From: Methylocystis bryophila | Lineage (GTDB): Bacteria > Pseudomonadota > Alphaproteobacteria > Rhizobiales > Beijerinckiaceae | Assembly: GCF_027925445.1 (NCBI RefSeq) | Contig: NZ_AP027149.1 | Coordinates: 2,294,001-2,358,000 of the forward strand | Reading direction: 5' to 3' | DNA length: 64,000 bases | Shown: piece by piece, positions 17,297 to 26,814 of the stretch | Layout: every line of letters begins with the position of its first letter | How positions within the stretch are numbered: position 1 is the stretch's first letter | Program-made: the position numbers and the translations under genes | Notes under the pieces: model-generated | Told to the model about the DNA's origin: nothing | Database searches by the model: none | What the model saw: only the letters and a program-made list of their open reading frames with translations

Positions 17297-18018
17297 TCAG
17301 GCTTCTCTCCTTCGTCGCGATGCTGGGGCTGTGGCAGGGGGCGGCGCTGTTCAGCGATCCGCGCCGTCTGCCCGGGCCGCTGCCAGTGCTTGCGGCGATC
17401 TTCGAGGAAGCGCGCTCGGGCGCGCTCTTTTCCAATCTCGGCGTCACGCTGGCGCGCGTCGCGGCGAGCTTCGCGCTGGCGATGACGCTCGGCTCGGCTC
17501 TGGGTTATTGGATGGGGCGCCGTCGCGTCGCCGATAAAATCCTCGACCCGTGGCTCGTCGCGCTTTTGAATTTGCCGGCGCTGGTTGTGATCGTTCTCGC
17601 CTATCTCTGGGCCGGCTTGACCGAGGTCGCGGCGATCGGCGCCGTCGCGCTGAACAAGCTTCCTGGCGCGATGGTGCTGGCGCGCGAAGGCGCGCGCGCG
17701 CAGGATCCGCTGCTCGATGACATGGCGCGGGCCTTTCGTTTTCCGGTCGCGACGCGGCTGCGCCATGTCGTGCTGCCGCAACTTGCGCCTTATCTCGCCG
17801 CGGCCACGCGCTCGGGCCTTTCGCTGGTGTGGAAGATCGTGCTGATCGTCGAGCTCCTGGGCCGTCCAAACGGCGTCGGCTTCAAGATCTACACCGCGTT
17901 CCAGCTCTTCGATGTGCGCATGCTGCTCGCCTATGCGCTTCCTTTCGTCGCTCTGATGCTCTGCGTCGAAACTTTCGTCGTGCAGCCTTTCGAGCGGCGG
18001 GTCGCGCGCTGGCGTTGA
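17293..18018 (+). CDS. ABC importer permease, SsuC/TauC-like
   Basis: 241 residues, about six membrane helices, starting with TTG that overlaps the binding-protein stop (TTGA). The cytoplasmic coupling segment is visible around DDMARAFRFPVATRLRHVVL, where inner-membrane importers carry the EAA loop. It forms the membrane channel with the flanking binding protein and ATPase. Confidence 0.87.
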   Translation: MIRLLSFVAMLGLWQGAALFSDPRRLPGPLPVLAAIFEEARSGALFSNLGVTLARVAASFALAMTLGSALGYWMGRRRVADKILDPWLVALLNLPALVVIVLAYLWAGLTEVAAIGAVALNKLPGAMVLAREGARAQDPLLDDMARAFRFPVATRLRHVVLPQLAPYLAAATRSGLSLVWKIVLIVELLGRPNGVGFKIYTAFQLFDVRMLLAYALPFVALMLCVETFVVQPFERRVARWR

Positions 18019-18022
18019 GACG

Positions 18023-18739
18023 ATGCTGCTCGACGTCGACATCGCGGCCAAGGAATTTCTCTCGCCGGACGGACGCAAGACGACGGTCATCGGCGGTCTT
18101 CGCTTTGCGCTCGCGCGCGGCGAGGCCGGCGCGCTCGTCGGGCCTTCGGGATGCGGCAAGACGACGCTTCTGCGCATCATCGCCGGTCTCGACGCGGATT
18201 TTTCCGGCCGCGTCTCCTTGCCGCGCGGAAGCCGGCTTGGCATGGCGTTTCAGGAGCCGCGGCTTCTGCCCTGGCGTAGCGTCTTCGACAATCTGAAGAT
18301 CGCCGCCCCAGACGCGAGCGACGCCGAGATCGACGCGCTGCTTGCCGGCTTTGACCTGGCGGCGCATCGCGACGAATTTCCCGGGCGCCTATCGCTCGGC
18401 CTTGCGCGTCGCGCCGCGCTCGCCCGCGCGCTCGCCATCCATCCCACGCTCCTGCTGCTCGACGAGCCGCTCGTCTCGCTCGACGCGGCCTTGGCCCTCG
18501 AGCTGCGCGAGCGCATCGCGCGGCTCATCGACGAGACGCATGTGACGACGCTGATTGTGACGCATGATCTCAACGAGGCCATCGCGCTCGCCGACCGCAT
18601 ATTCATCCTGACCCCGCGGCCGACGCGTGTGGCGGCCACGCTTGCGATCGCGACGCCGCGCGGGAAAATGACAGAAGGTCGCGCACGCCACTATGCCGAG
18701 GAGGCAAAGGCGATGATTAGCCGACTGCGAGCGCCGTGA
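18023..18739 (+). CDS. ABC importer ATPase, SsuB/TauB-like
   Basis: 238 residues, four nucleotides after the permease stop. Walker A is GPSGCGKTT, Q-loop AFQEPRLLPW, Walker B LLLLDEPLVSLD, and the H-loop is in VTHDLNEA. The signature reads LSLGLARRAALARAL rather than LSGGQ; I believe this LSLG form occurs in a subset of NitT/TauT ATPases, so I do not read it as inactivation. The last gene of the three-gene importer. Confidence 0.87.
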   Translation: MLLDVDIAAKEFLSPDGRKTTVIGGLRFALARGEAGALVGPSGCGKTTLLRIIAGLDADFSGRVSLPRGSRLGMAFQEPRLLPWRSVFDNLKIAAPDASDAEIDALLAGFDLAAHRDEFPGRLSLGLARRAALARALAIHPTLLLLDEPLVSLDAALALELRERIARLIDETHVTTLIVTHDLNEAIALADRIFILTPRPTRVAATLAIATPRGKMTEGRARHYAEEAKAMISRLRAP

Positions 18740-18766
18740 TCCGATCAAATTGGCGACCTTGCCGTC

Positions 18767-19579
18767 CTACACGCTTCCCACAACGCCGCTCGCCTCGACG
18801 ATGCTGAGGGCCGCGAGAAAGATCCCCTTCTGCGACGCCTGCTGGGATAGGGACCACCAATTGTCTACATCCTCCTGGGCGATCAAGTCGGCCTCCGCGC
18901 ATTGATCGGCGACTTTGCGGACATCGAAAATCACATCGGCCTCTTGCACCTTGCCGGTCCAATAAGCGTGGACATGCGTCTCGAGCGGCTCGACGCCGCT
19001 TTGATTCATGAGTGACGCGAGTTCCCGCCCGATGAAAGGGTGGCGAATGGAGCGTTGAAAAAAGCCGGCAATCTTTCGGCTGTCGTCGAACTCGCCATTG
19101 AACAAGACGAATGTTTCCCAGTCGGGCTCGCAGGCGACAATATGGCCGCCGATCTTGGTGACGCGCGCCATCTCCTTCATGACGGCGGCGGGGGCCTCCA
19201 CATGTTGTAGCGAGCGATCGATTCGCGCGCCATGCGCCCGCCGGTCCTCCAGCGGGATTTTGTGGGCGTCGCCGGGCAGAAACTGAAGGTTCGCCCTGGA
19301 CCCCGCCCGCTCCTTGGCGACGGCGAGGAAGCTCTCGCTCCTTTCGACGCCGATGAAATTTGTCTCGGGGTATCGGTCGGCGAGCTGGATCAGATCCGAG
19401 CCCGTCCCGCAGGCGACATCGAGAATCGTTTGCCCGGGCTCGATTTTGAGCGACGCCCACGAATGAGATTTGTAGGCTCTGAAGAAGGGGATCTCACCCA
19501 TGAAATCCAGGCATTGAAGCAGCCTGCCGAAGAGCTCGCTGTCCGCGTCGCGAAATCCGCTGCCGATGTTTTTCGTCAT
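18767..19579 (-). CDS. Class I SAM-dependent methyltransferase
   Basis: 270 residues. Motif I is ILDVACGTGSDLIQLADRYP, followed by the acidic ribose-binding residue in FIGVERSES and a motif II/III region (GDAHKIPL, then VTKIGGHIVACEPDWETF). The C-terminal 90 residues form a lid with tryptophans. It resembles UbiE-like enzymes of unknown substrate. It is convergent with the ABC importer and divergent from ppsA (191 bp apart). Its codon use and base composition look slightly less GC-rich than ppsA. Confidence 0.85.
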   Translation of the reverse strand: MTKNIGSGFRDADSELFGRLLQCLDFMGEIPFFRAYKSHSWASLKIEPGQTILDVACGTGSDLIQLADRYPETNFIGVERSESFLAVAKERAGSRANLQFLPGDAHKIPLEDRRAHGARIDRSLQHVEAPAAVMKEMARVTKIGGHIVACEPDWETFVLFNGEFDDSRKIAGFFQRSIRHPFIGRELASLMNQSGVEPLETHVHAYWTGKVQEADVIFDVRKVADQCAEADLIAQEDVDNWWSLSQQASQKGIFLAALSIVEASGVVGSV

Positions 19580-19770
19580 CCGATTCTCGCCGGGTGCTGA
19601 GGTGGGGGCTTTTGCCGGCCGCCAAGGACGGAGGGTGCGGCGATGCTAGCGCATCGTCGGTTTCGGGGCCAGGACCGGAGCCATAAAGGAGCTGCATCGT
19701 CCTGCGTCCTCTTGTTATCATTGTCCCGGCGCCCGGCGCCGCTATGCTAGAAGCGATCAGGGAGGAAGGC

Positions 19771-22185
19771 ATGGCGGATCGGTTCATTCGTTTCTTCGGC
19801 CAGATCGGCATTGAGGACGTTCCCCTCGTCGGCGGGAAGAATGCCTCTCTCGGCGAAATGTATCGGCAGCTCGCGCCTCGGGGCATCCTCATCCCCAATG
19901 GCTTCGCGATCACCGCCGAGGCCTATCGCGACGCGCTCGACTCCGCCCGAGCCTGGCCAGCGCTCGAAGAGGCGCTTTCCGGTCTTGACGTGACGAATGT
20001 GCAGGATTTGGCCCGCCGCGCCAAGCAAGCCCGCGAGATCGTGCGCCGCGCCGGCCTGCCCGAGGCGATCGCAGAGGAAATCCGCCAAGCCCTGGCGAAG
20101 CTCGTCGAGGAATATGGGCCGGAGCTTTCTGTCGCCGTGCGCTCCTCGGCGACGGCCGAGGACTTGCCCCATGCGAGCTTCGCCGGCCAGCACGAGAGCT
20201 ATCTGAACGTGCGCGGCGAGGCGGGCGTGCTGGAGGCCGTCGTGCATTGCTTCGCGAGCCTCTTCACCGACCGGGCGATCCGCTACCGCGTCGACAACGG
20301 CTTCGATCATTTCAAGGTGTTCAATTCCGTCGGCGTCATGAAGATGGTGCGGTCCGACATCGCGGCGTCGGGCGTCTTGTTCACGCTCGACACGGAAACA
20401 GGTTTCGAGGACGTGGTGTTCCTGACCGGCTCCTACGGGCTTGGCGAGAATGTCGTGCAGGGCGCCGTCGATCCCGACGAATTTTATGTCTTCAAGCCGA
20501 CCTATCGCGCGGGCAAGAGAAGCGTGCTCAAGCGCGAGCTGGGGGCGAAGAAGATCAAGATGATCTTCTCGGAAGGCGGCCTGACGACGACGCGCAATAT
20601 GCCGACCGACGTGCGCGAGCGCCAAAAATTCTGCCTGAGCGATGAGGAGGTGCTGACCCTCGCCGGTCAGGCGATCACGATCGAGGACCATTACAGCGCG
20701 GTCGCGGGCGTGAAGCGGCCCATGGACGTGGAATGGGCGAAGGACGGGCTCGACGGGCGTCTCTACATCGTGCAGGCGCGTCCCGAGACCGTCGCCTCGC
20801 GTCGCGACCGCGCCGCGCTCGAAACCTATCGGATCGAGACGCGCACGCCCGTGCGAATCGAGGGTAGGGCGGTCGGAACGAAGATCGCGGTCGGCCGCGC
20901 CCGCGTTATTTCGCATTTGAGCGAATTGCCGCAATTCGTCCCCGGCGAGATCCTCGTCGCCGACTCGACCTCGCCCGACTGGGGCACAGTGATGAAATCG
21001 GCGGCGGGCGTCGTCACCAATCGCGGCGGCCGCACCTGTCATGCGGCGATCGTCGCGCGCGAGCTCGGCATACCGGCGATCGTCGGGGCCGACGGCGCGA
21101 CGCGCGCGATCCGCTCGGGCGAGCTGATTTCCGTCTGTTGCGCAGAGGGGGACATTGGCCGGGTTTATGAGGGCGAGATCGGCTTCGTCGTCGAGCGCGT
21201 CGATCTTTCGCAACTGCCGCGTCCTCAAACCCATGTCATGCTCAATGTCGGCAATCCCGAGCTCGCCTTCGCGCTCTCGCGCCTCCCCAACGATGGAGTC
21301 GGCTTGGCGCGCATGGAGTTCATCGTCGCCGAGTCGATCAAGGCGCATCCGATGGCCCTGGTCCATCCCGAGCGCATCGCCGATGCGGAGGAGCGCGCCG
21401 AGATCGCGCGACTGACGGCGAACGACGCGAGCCCGAAGGAGTTCTTCGTGCGCCGGCTCGCCGAAGGGGTTGCGACCATCGCCGCCGCTTTCTATCCCAA
21501 GCCCGTCGTGCTGCGCATGTCCGACTTCAAGAGCAATGAGTATGCTCAGCTCCTCGGGGGACGCGCCTTCGAGCCTGTGGAGGCCAATCCGATGATCGGC
21601 TTTCGCGGCGCCTCGCGCTATGCGCATCCGGCCTACAAGGAAGGCTTTGCGCTCGAGTGCGCTGGCGTCAAGCGCGTGCGCGAGGAGATGGGCCTTACGA
21701 ACGTCAAGCTGATGATCCCCTTCTGCCGAAGGATCGACGAGGCCGAACGCGTCGTGGAGACCATGGCCGAGCTCGGCTTGAAGCGCGGCGAGAACGGGCT
21801 CGAGATCTATGTGATGTGCGAGATTCCCAACAATGTGCTGCTCATCGACGCCTTCTCGAAGCATTTCGACGGCTTCTCGATCGGCTCGAATGATTTGACG
21901 CAGCTTACCCTCGGCGTCGATCGCGACTCGGAGATCGTCGCCTTCGACTTCGACGAGCGCGATCCCGGCGTCAAAGAGATCATCCGTCTCGCGGTCGAGG
22001 GCGCGCGGCGCAATCACCGCCATTGCGGCATTTGCGGTCAGGCGCCGTCGGACTATCCCGAGATCGCCGAGTTCCTGGTGCGGCTCGGCATCGACTCGAT
22101 CAGCCTCAACCCCGATACGGTGCTCGCGACGACGCGGCGGCTTCTCGAGGTGGAGAAGGCGCTGGGGAGACCGGCGCGAGGGTAG
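19771..22185 (+). CDS. ppsA: Phosphoenolpyruvate synthase
   Basis: 804 residues from ATG at 19771, with GGAGGA 5 nt upstream; an in-frame ATG at 19744 lacks such a site. It converts pyruvate + ATP + H2O to PEP + AMP + phosphate, feeding gluconeogenesis. The N-terminal ATP-binding domain begins VPLVGGKNASLGEM and contains AVRSSATAEDLPHASFAGQ. The swivelling phosphohistidine domain has GGRTCHAAIVARELGIPA (His near residue 423). The C-terminal PEP/pyruvate barrel ends with SIGSNDLTQLTLGVDRD and the catalytic cysteine motif CGICGQ (about 751). The length matches the family. Confidence 0.97.
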   Translation: MADRFIRFFGQIGIEDVPLVGGKNASLGEMYRQLAPRGILIPNGFAITAEAYRDALDSARAWPALEEALSGLDVTNVQDLARRAKQAREIVRRAGLPEAIAEEIRQALAKLVEEYGPELSVAVRSSATAEDLPHASFAGQHESYLNVRGEAGVLEAVVHCFASLFTDRAIRYRVDNGFDHFKVFNSVGVMKMVRSDIAASGVLFTLDTETGFEDVVFLTGSYGLGENVVQGAVDPDEFYVFKPTYRAGKRSVLKRELGAKKIKMIFSEGGLTTTRNMPTDVRERQKFCLSDEEVLTLAGQAITIEDHYSAVAGVKRPMDVEWAKDGLDGRLYIVQARPETVASRRDRAALETYRIETRTPVRIEGRAVGTKIAVGRARVISHLSELPQFVPGEILVADSTSPDWGTVMKSAAGVVTNRGGRTCHAAIVARELGIPAIVGADGATRAIRSGELISVCCAEGDIGRVYEGEIGFVVERVDLSQLPRPQTHVMLNVGNPELAFALSRLPNDGVGLARMEFIVAESIKAHPMALVHPERIADAEERAEIARLTANDASPKEFFVRRLAEGVATIAAAFYPKPVVLRMSDFKSNEYAQLLGGRAFEPVEANPMIGFRGASRYAHPAYKEGFALECAGVKRVREEMGLTNVKLMIPFCRRIDEAERVVETMAELGLKRGENGLEIYVMCEIPNNVLLIDAFSKHFDGFSIGSNDLTQLTLGVDRDSEIVAFDFDERDPGVKEIIRLAVEGARRNHRHCGICGQAPSDYPEIAEFLVRLGIDSISLNPDTVLATTRRLLEVEKALGRPARG

Positions 22186-22268
22186 GGCGCGCGCTTGCGC
22201 CCTCCCACGTTACGCCGCGCTCGGCTCGCTGGCGTTCGAGAAAATCGCCGGCGCCAAATTGAAGGTTT

Positions 22269-23015
22269 ATGATAAAGAGTGATGTGACAGCGAAGACTAC
22301 GAAGAGCGCCGCAAGCATGTCGCCAATGAGAAGCTGTCTGATCATCCCGAGAGCGCACGTCGCGGAAACGATGTTTACATTCGGCGCCGGCGCGTTGATC
22401 TTCGACTTTGCCGACAGCGAAGGAATAAAGCGGCACGCCTCGCTCATCCGCCGCGCGCGCGAGACGCTATGCCCGTCGCGGCTTCTCGCTCGCCTGCCGC
22501 GGCTCGACGATCCTGCGTTCGATCTCGCGCTCGAGACGCTGCGCGGCGCGGCTCCCGACGGCGTCGTGCTGCAAGCGGCCGAAGGCGCGGAGACTGTGCA
22601 GCAGCTCGGCTCGCGGCTCGCGGTCTTCGAGGCGGAAGCGGATGTGGCCGACGGCGCGATCCGCATTGTCGCCGAGCTCTCGACGCCAGCAGGATTGCTT
22701 TCCTGCGCCGCCTTGGCCCGCGCCTCGCCGCGGCTCCACGCCTTGCTCTTCGGACGCGCCGCTTTGGCGTCTGCGCTCGGGACGGAGGAGAATTCGGCCC
22801 CCGTGGAGACGGCGCGCGCGCTGCTTGCTCTTGCGGCCGCGGCGGCGGGAGCGCTGGCGCTCGACGCGCCCTGCCGCGACCCCGGCAAGCTCAAGGAAGA
22901 ATGTGTCGCCGCGCGCCGCGACGGGTTTCTCGGCAAATGCGCGGTGAGCCCGAAAGACATCGGCGTTATCGAGAGCGTCTTCAGCGCCGATAAATCGCCC
23001 CATTCCCCGCGCTAG
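22269..23015 (+). CDS. CitE/HpcH-family CoA-ester-lyase-like protein with degenerate active site
   Basis: 248 residues. The barrel framework of citrate lyase beta/malyl-CoA lyase proteins is recognisable: RSCLIIPRA, GAGALIFDFADS, a LLFGRAALASALG segment and a C-terminal GKCAVSPKDIGVI. However, usual metal and catalytic acids appear lost: the LEDS motif reads FADS, and the FGxxDLxxxLG motif has Ala in place of Asp. It is also somewhat shorter than typical family members. A lyase activity is therefore doubtful; a non-catalytic or altered role is more likely. It lies 83 nt after ppsA and 8 nt before a secreted-protein gene. The start could also be at 22317 or 22326. Confidence 0.7.
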   Translation: MIKSDVTAKTTKSAASMSPMRSCLIIPRAHVAETMFTFGAGALIFDFADSEGIKRHASLIRRARETLCPSRLLARLPRLDDPAFDLALETLRGAAPDGVVLQAAEGAETVQQLGSRLAVFEAEADVADGAIRIVAELSTPAGLLSCAALARASPRLHALLFGRAALASALGTEENSAPVETARALLALAAAAAGALALDAPCRDPGKLKEECVAARRDGFLGKCAVSPKDIGVIESVFSADKSPHSPR

Positions 23016-23023
23016 CTCCCGCA

Positions 23024-23974
23024 ATGAAACGCCTCGCGTCGCTCCTCTGCCTCCCCCTTGCGCTTCTGGCCGCGCCCAGCGCCTTTGCCCAAAGCGCCGC
23101 GCACGCGCGCCCCGCAAAATCATCGGGCGAAGCCCCCGCCGGCGGCGTGCGCCTGTCCGCCGCGCTGACGGCCGGCGAGGCGGCGAGCATCAAGGGCGGC
23201 TTGATTTGGCGCGTCTTCGATGAGCAGGCGCAAGCCGACGGCTCGCACCGCCTCGTCGCGGAGTCGCGCGAGGCGACACCGAGCTTGGCGCTGCCGGACG
23301 GGGCTTATGTCGTGCATGCGTCGCTCGGCCTCGCGGGCGCGACGAAACGCGTCGTCGTCGATGGACGCTTCGCGCATGAGCAGCTGATTCTTAACGCCGG
23401 CGGGCTCAAGCTCATCGACAAGCTCGGCGACGCGACGATCCCGGCGCAACGGCTCGCCATCTCGATCTATGTGCCGGAGCGCAACAATTCGGAGGCGAAG
23501 CTCGTGCTCGCCAACGCCCGCGCCGGCGAGGTCATCTCGCTTCCCGAAGGCCCCTATCACATCGTCGCGACTTTGCTCGACACGAGCGGCGCGGCGCCGG
23601 GCGAGAACAATGCGACCAATTCGGTCGTGACCACCGATTTACGCGTGCCGGCCGGCAAGCTCATCGAGGCGACGCTGCGCCATCGCGCCGCGACGATCAC
23701 GCTGAAGCTCGTCAACTCGCCGGGAGGCGAGGCGCTCGCCAACACGTCCTTTTCGGTGCTGACGCCCGGCGGCGACGTGATCCGCGAATTGATCGGCGCC
23801 TTTCCCTCTCTGGTGCTCGCCGAAGGCGAGTATGTCGCCATCGCGCGCCACGACGGCAAGACCTATCAAAACAGCTTCAAGGTCGTCTCGACGAAGGACT
23901 CGGATGTCGAGGTGGTCGTCGGCAAGAGCTTGCCCAAGCAGCCCGACTCGGTCGAGCCGGCAGGAATGCAGTAG
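23024..23974 (+). CDS. Exported protein of unknown function with beta-rich repeats
   Basis: 316 residues with a signal peptide (MKRLASLLCLPLALLAAPSA, then FAQ). The mature protein looks like three consecutive beta-sandwich units, each containing an aspartate/glutamate-gly-x-tyr turn: LPDGAYVVHASLG, LPEGPYHIVATLL and LAEGEYVAIARHDG. Such turns recall carboxypeptidase-regulatory-like or surface-anchoring domains. No catalytic motif. It is 8 nt after the CitE-like gene, so the two may be co-transcribed, though their cellular locations differ. Confidence 0.7.
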   Translation: MKRLASLLCLPLALLAAPSAFAQSAAHARPAKSSGEAPAGGVRLSAALTAGEAASIKGGLIWRVFDEQAQADGSHRLVAESREATPSLALPDGAYVVHASLGLAGATKRVVVDGRFAHEQLILNAGGLKLIDKLGDATIPAQRLAISIYVPERNNSEAKLVLANARAGEVISLPEGPYHIVATLLDTSGAAPGENNATNSVVTTDLRVPAGKLIEATLRHRAATITLKLVNSPGGEALANTSFSVLTPGGDVIRELIGAFPSLVLAEGEYVAIARHDGKTYQNSFKVVSTKDSDVEVVVGKSLPKQPDSVEPAGMQ

Positions 23975-24013
23975 GCGGCGCGCCCAGTCCCAGCCCCGCA
24001 CGGGAGCAGGGGA

Positions 24014-24160
24014 TTAGCCGCCCGCGGTTGTTCCGCCCGAGAGGCCGAACAGCGCCTTCAACAGATCGACGGCAAAGTCGCGCTCCTCGAGCCAGAGGTA
24101 GAGCAGAGCAGCGGCCGCGAGCGCGGCGACGATCAGGGCGTCGCGCGTGCGAAAGGGCAT
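24014..24160 (-). CDS. Small single-span membrane protein after pdhB
   Basis: 48 residues. The ATG (24158-24160) lies 2 nt after the pdhB stop, so translation is probably coupled. The sequence has one hydrophobic helix (DALIVAALAAAALLYLWL) followed by an amphipathic tail and a Gly/Thr-rich end. No family recognised. In many relatives the dihydrolipoamide acetyltransferase gene (pdhC) stands near here; it is not in this window. The coding call rests on the coupling and the plausible membrane segment. Confidence 0.5.
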   Translation of the reverse strand: MPFRTRDALIVAALAAAALLYLWLEERDFAVDLLKALFGLSGGTTAGG

Positions 24161-24162
24161 GA

Positions 24163-25551
24163 TCAGCGATAGGTCACGGCCCGCGCCGCGGCGACGATCT
24201 CGTCGATCGACGGCAAGGCGAGCTGCTCCAGATTGGCGGCGTAGGGCATCGGCACGTCCTTGCCGGTGACGCGCGCGACGGGGGCGTCGAGCCAGTCGAA
24301 CGCTTCTTCCTGCACGCGCGCGGCGATCTCCGAGGCGATTCCGCAGCACGGCCAACCCTGCTCGATCGCGACGACGCGATGCGTCTTCTGGACCGACTGG
24401 ACGATCGTTGCGACATCCATCGGACGCAGCGACCGAAGATCGATGACCTCCGCCTCGATGCCGTCCTTGGCGAGCGCCTCGGCCGCGCCGAGCGCGAAAG
24501 TCACGCCGATCGAGAAGGAGACGAGCGTCACGTCGCGGCCCGGCCGCGCGACGCGCGCCTTGCCGATGGGGATGAGGAAGTCGTCGAGCGCGGGCACGTC
24601 GCCCGACTTGCCGTAGAGGATTTCATTCTCGAGGAAGACGACGGGATTGGGATCGCGGATCGCGCTTTTGAGCAGCCCCTTGGCGTCGGAAGGATTCGAC
24701 GGCGCGACGACCTTCAAACCTGGCACTTGCGCGTACCAGGCCGCGTAATCCTGGCTGTGCTGCGCGGCGACGCGCGCAGCGGCTCCGTTGGGGCCGCGGA
24801 ACACGATCGGGCAATTGATCTGCCCGCCCGACATATAAAGCGTCTTCGCCGCGGAATTGACGATGTGGTCGATGGCCTGCATCGCGAAATTGAAGGTCAT
24901 GAACTCGACGATGGGCCGCAAGCCCGCGAAGGCCGCGCCGACGCCGAGCCCCGCAAAGCCATATTCGGTGATGGGCGCATCGACGATGCGGCGCGCGCCG
25001 AATTCCTGCAGCAGGCCCTGCGTGACCTTATAGGCGCCCTGATACTCGCCGACCTCCTCGCCGAGCACGAAGATCGCCTCGTCGCGCCGCATCTCCTCGG
25101 CCATCGCGTCGCGCAGCGCCTCGCGCATGGTCATCTGCAGCATGCGCGTGCCGGGCGGAACCTCGGGCTGCGCAATTTCTGGCTCAGGCGTTGGCGTTGG
25201 CTTCGGCGCCGGCGTCGCGACGGTTTGGGCCGGGGCGGCAGGAGTCGGCGCCGCGGGGGCCGGCGCCGGCGGCTGCGGGGCCGGGCCTGGCGGCGCCTCA
25301 GCGGCTTCTCCCTCCAGCGCGATGACCGCGATCGGCGTGTTGACGGCGACATTTTCGGTCCCGCCCGGCACGAGGATGCGGGCCAGCACGCCTTCGTCGA
25401 CGGCCTCGACCTCCATCGTCGCCTTGTCGGTCTCGATCTCGGCGACGACGTCGCCGGATTTAACCGGGTCGCCTTCGTTCTTGAGCCATTTGGCGAGCTT
25501 GCCGCTCTCCATCGTCGGCGAGAGCGCGGGCATGAGGATGTTGACGGTCAT
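24163..25551 (-). CDS. pdhB: Pyruvate dehydrogenase E1 component, beta subunit with N-terminal lipoyl domain
   Basis: 462 residues. An N-terminal biotinyl/lipoyl domain (about 1-80) carries the modified-lysine motif [11 protein letters not shown]. An Ala/Pro-rich flexible linker follows (about 85-135), then the transketolase-like E1 beta domain ([35 protein letters not shown] and [13 protein letters not shown] segments). With PdhA it decarboxylates pyruvate with thiamine pyrophosphate and acetylates lipoate. A lipoyl domain on E1 beta is a known alphaproteobacterial trait. A 199-bp repeat-bearing spacer separates it from pdhA. Confidence 0.96.
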   Translation of the reverse strand: MTVNILMPALSPTMESGKLAKWLKNEGDPVKSGDVVAEIETDKATMEVEAVDEGVLARILVPGGTENVAVNTPIAVIALEGEAAEAPPGPAPQPPAPAPAAPTPAAPAQTVATPAPKPTPTPEPEIAQPEVPPGTRMLQMTMREALRDAMAEEMRRDEAIFVLGEEVGEYQGAYKVTQGLLQEFGARRIVDAPITEYGFAGLGVGAAFAGLRPIVEFMTFNFAMQAIDHIVNSAAKTLYMSGGQINCPIVFRGPNGAAARVAAQHSQDYAAWYAQVPGLKVVAPSNPSDAKGLLKSAIRDPNPVVFLENEILYGKSGDVPALDDFLIPIGKARVARPGRDVTLVSFSIGVTFALGAAEALAKDGIEAEVIDLRSLRPMDVATIVQSVQKTHRVVAIEQGWPCCGIASEIAARVQEEAFDWLDAPVARVTGKDVPMPYAANLEQLALPSIDEIVAAARAVTYR

Positions 25552-25582
25552 GCGTGAAGGCCCCGAATTTCAAAAGCTCGAT

Positions 25583-25705
25583 GGCCCCCTCCCCAACCCT
25601 CCCCCGGTTCCCGGGAGAGGGAGCAGACTCGAAGCTTGACGAAGAACTTGCGCAACGTCGGCCGTCCCCTCTCCCGCGAGAGCGGGGGAGGGAAGGGGAG
25701 GGGGC
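25583..25705. repeat. Inverted-repeat element in the pdhA-pdhB spacer
   Basis: About 123 bp bounded by C-rich arm 25583-25605 and its near-complement 25684-25705. Each end holds its own small hairpin (ccctcccccgg/ccgggagaggg and ccctctcccgc/gcgggggaggg). It looks like one of the intergenic palindromes built on the ccctctcccg...cgggagaggg theme that are widespread in proteobacteria. It occupies most of the 199-bp gap inside the pdh operon. Confidence 0.75.
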
Positions 25706-25750
25706 GACGGCCGTCGCCAACCAGCCGCGTAATTATTTGCGCTTTGACGT

Positions 25751-26746
25751 TCACGCCCACACATCCGTGTAAAGCTCGCTCGGATCGGGCTCCTTGTCGG
25801 CCGTCGCGAAATCGGAGGCTTCGGAGACGATCTTGCGCACCTCGGCGTCGATTTTTTTCAGCTCGTCCTCGGACACGCCGCCCGCGATGAGGCGCAGCCG
25901 CACCTGCTCGATCGGATCATGCTCCTCGCGCATGCGCGAGACTTCCTCCTTGGAGCGATATTTCGCCGGATCCGACATGGAATGGCCGCGGTAGCGATAG
26001 GTCTGCGCCTCAAGGATGTAGGGACCGTTGCCCTTGCGGCACCAGTCGATCGCCTCTCGCGCCGCGCTATGCACCGCGCGCACGTCCATGCCGTCCACCC
26101 GCGCGCCCGGAATGTTGAAGGCGACGCCGCGTTTGGCGAAATCGGACTGCGCCGAGGAGCGCTCGACCGAGGTGCCCATCGCATAGCGGTTGTTTTCGAC
26201 AATGAAGACAACCGGCAGGCGCCAGAGCTCCGCCATGTTGAACGTCTCGTAGACTTGGCCCTGATTGGCGGCCCCGTCGCCAAAGAAGGTCAGCGACACG
26301 CGGCCGTCGTCGCGATAGCGATTGGCGAAAGCCACGCCGGCGCCGATCGGGACCGGCGCGCCGACGATGCCGTGCCCGCCGTAGAAATGCTTCTCGCGCG
26401 AGAACATGTGCATCGAGCCGCCCTTGCCCTTGGAGACGCCGTGGCGGCGCCCTGCAAGCTCGGCCATGACGGCCCTCGGGTCCATGCCGCAGGCGAGCAT
26501 GTGGCCGTGGTCTCTGTAGGAGGTGACGATCTGGTCGCCGTCCTTCGCCGCCATTTTGACGCCGACGACGACCGCCTCCTGGCCGATGTAGAGATGACAG
26601 AAGCCGGCGATGACGCCCATGCCGTAGAGCTGCCCCGCCTTTTCCTCGAAACGGCGGATCAACAGCATCTTGCGAAAGGCGGCTCGCTCTTCGTCGAGCG
26701 AGAAGGACGGCCCAGCTTGTGGAGTAGTGTCCGTGCCGGCCGTCAT
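25751..26746 (-). CDS. pdhA: Pyruvate dehydrogenase E1 component, alpha subunit
   Basis: 331 residues from ATG at 26746 (GGGGAG just upstream). An open frame continues about 100 codons further upstream without similarity, so I trimmed it. The thiamine pyrophosphate motif is GDGAANQGQVYETFNMAELW, ending with an NN (VVFIVENNRYAMGTS). The regulatory loop YRYRGHSMSDPAKYR is conserved. It forms the alpha2beta2 E1 with PdhB. No E2 or E3 gene is in the window. Confidence 0.96.
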   Translation of the reverse strand: MTAGTDTTPQAGPSFSLDEERAAFRKMLLIRRFEEKAGQLYGMGVIAGFCHLYIGQEAVVVGVKMAAKDGDQIVTSYRDHGHMLACGMDPRAVMAELAGRRHGVSKGKGGSMHMFSREKHFYGGHGIVGAPVPIGAGVAFANRYRDDGRVSLTFFGDGAANQGQVYETFNMAELWRLPVVFIVENNRYAMGTSVERSSAQSDFAKRGVAFNIPGARVDGMDVRAVHSAAREAIDWCRKGNGPYILEAQTYRYRGHSMSDPAKYRSKEEVSRMREEHDPIEQVRLRLIAGGVSEDELKKIDAEVRKIVSEASDFATADKEPDPSELYTDVWA

Positions 26747-26814
26747 CGCTCCCCCGTCGTAAAGTCTGTAGAAGCCGAACATAGACCAAGAGTCGGCCGA
26801 AAACGAGCCGCCTC

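Noticed and set aside
18420..18460. LSLG in place of LSGG in the SsuB-like ATPase as a sign of inactivation
   Set aside because: The other catalytic motifs are intact, and I recall this form in other ATPases of the nitrate/taurine group, so it is likely a subfamily trait.
16334..18739. Assignment of the ABC importer to taurine, sulfonate or nitrate
   Set aside because: No substrate-specific enzyme gene is adjacent and the binding protein alone does not decide it.
19747..22023. Long open frame antisense to ppsA
   Set aside because: Same artefact: codon-position GC bias keeps the opposite strand open. ppsA has all family motifs.
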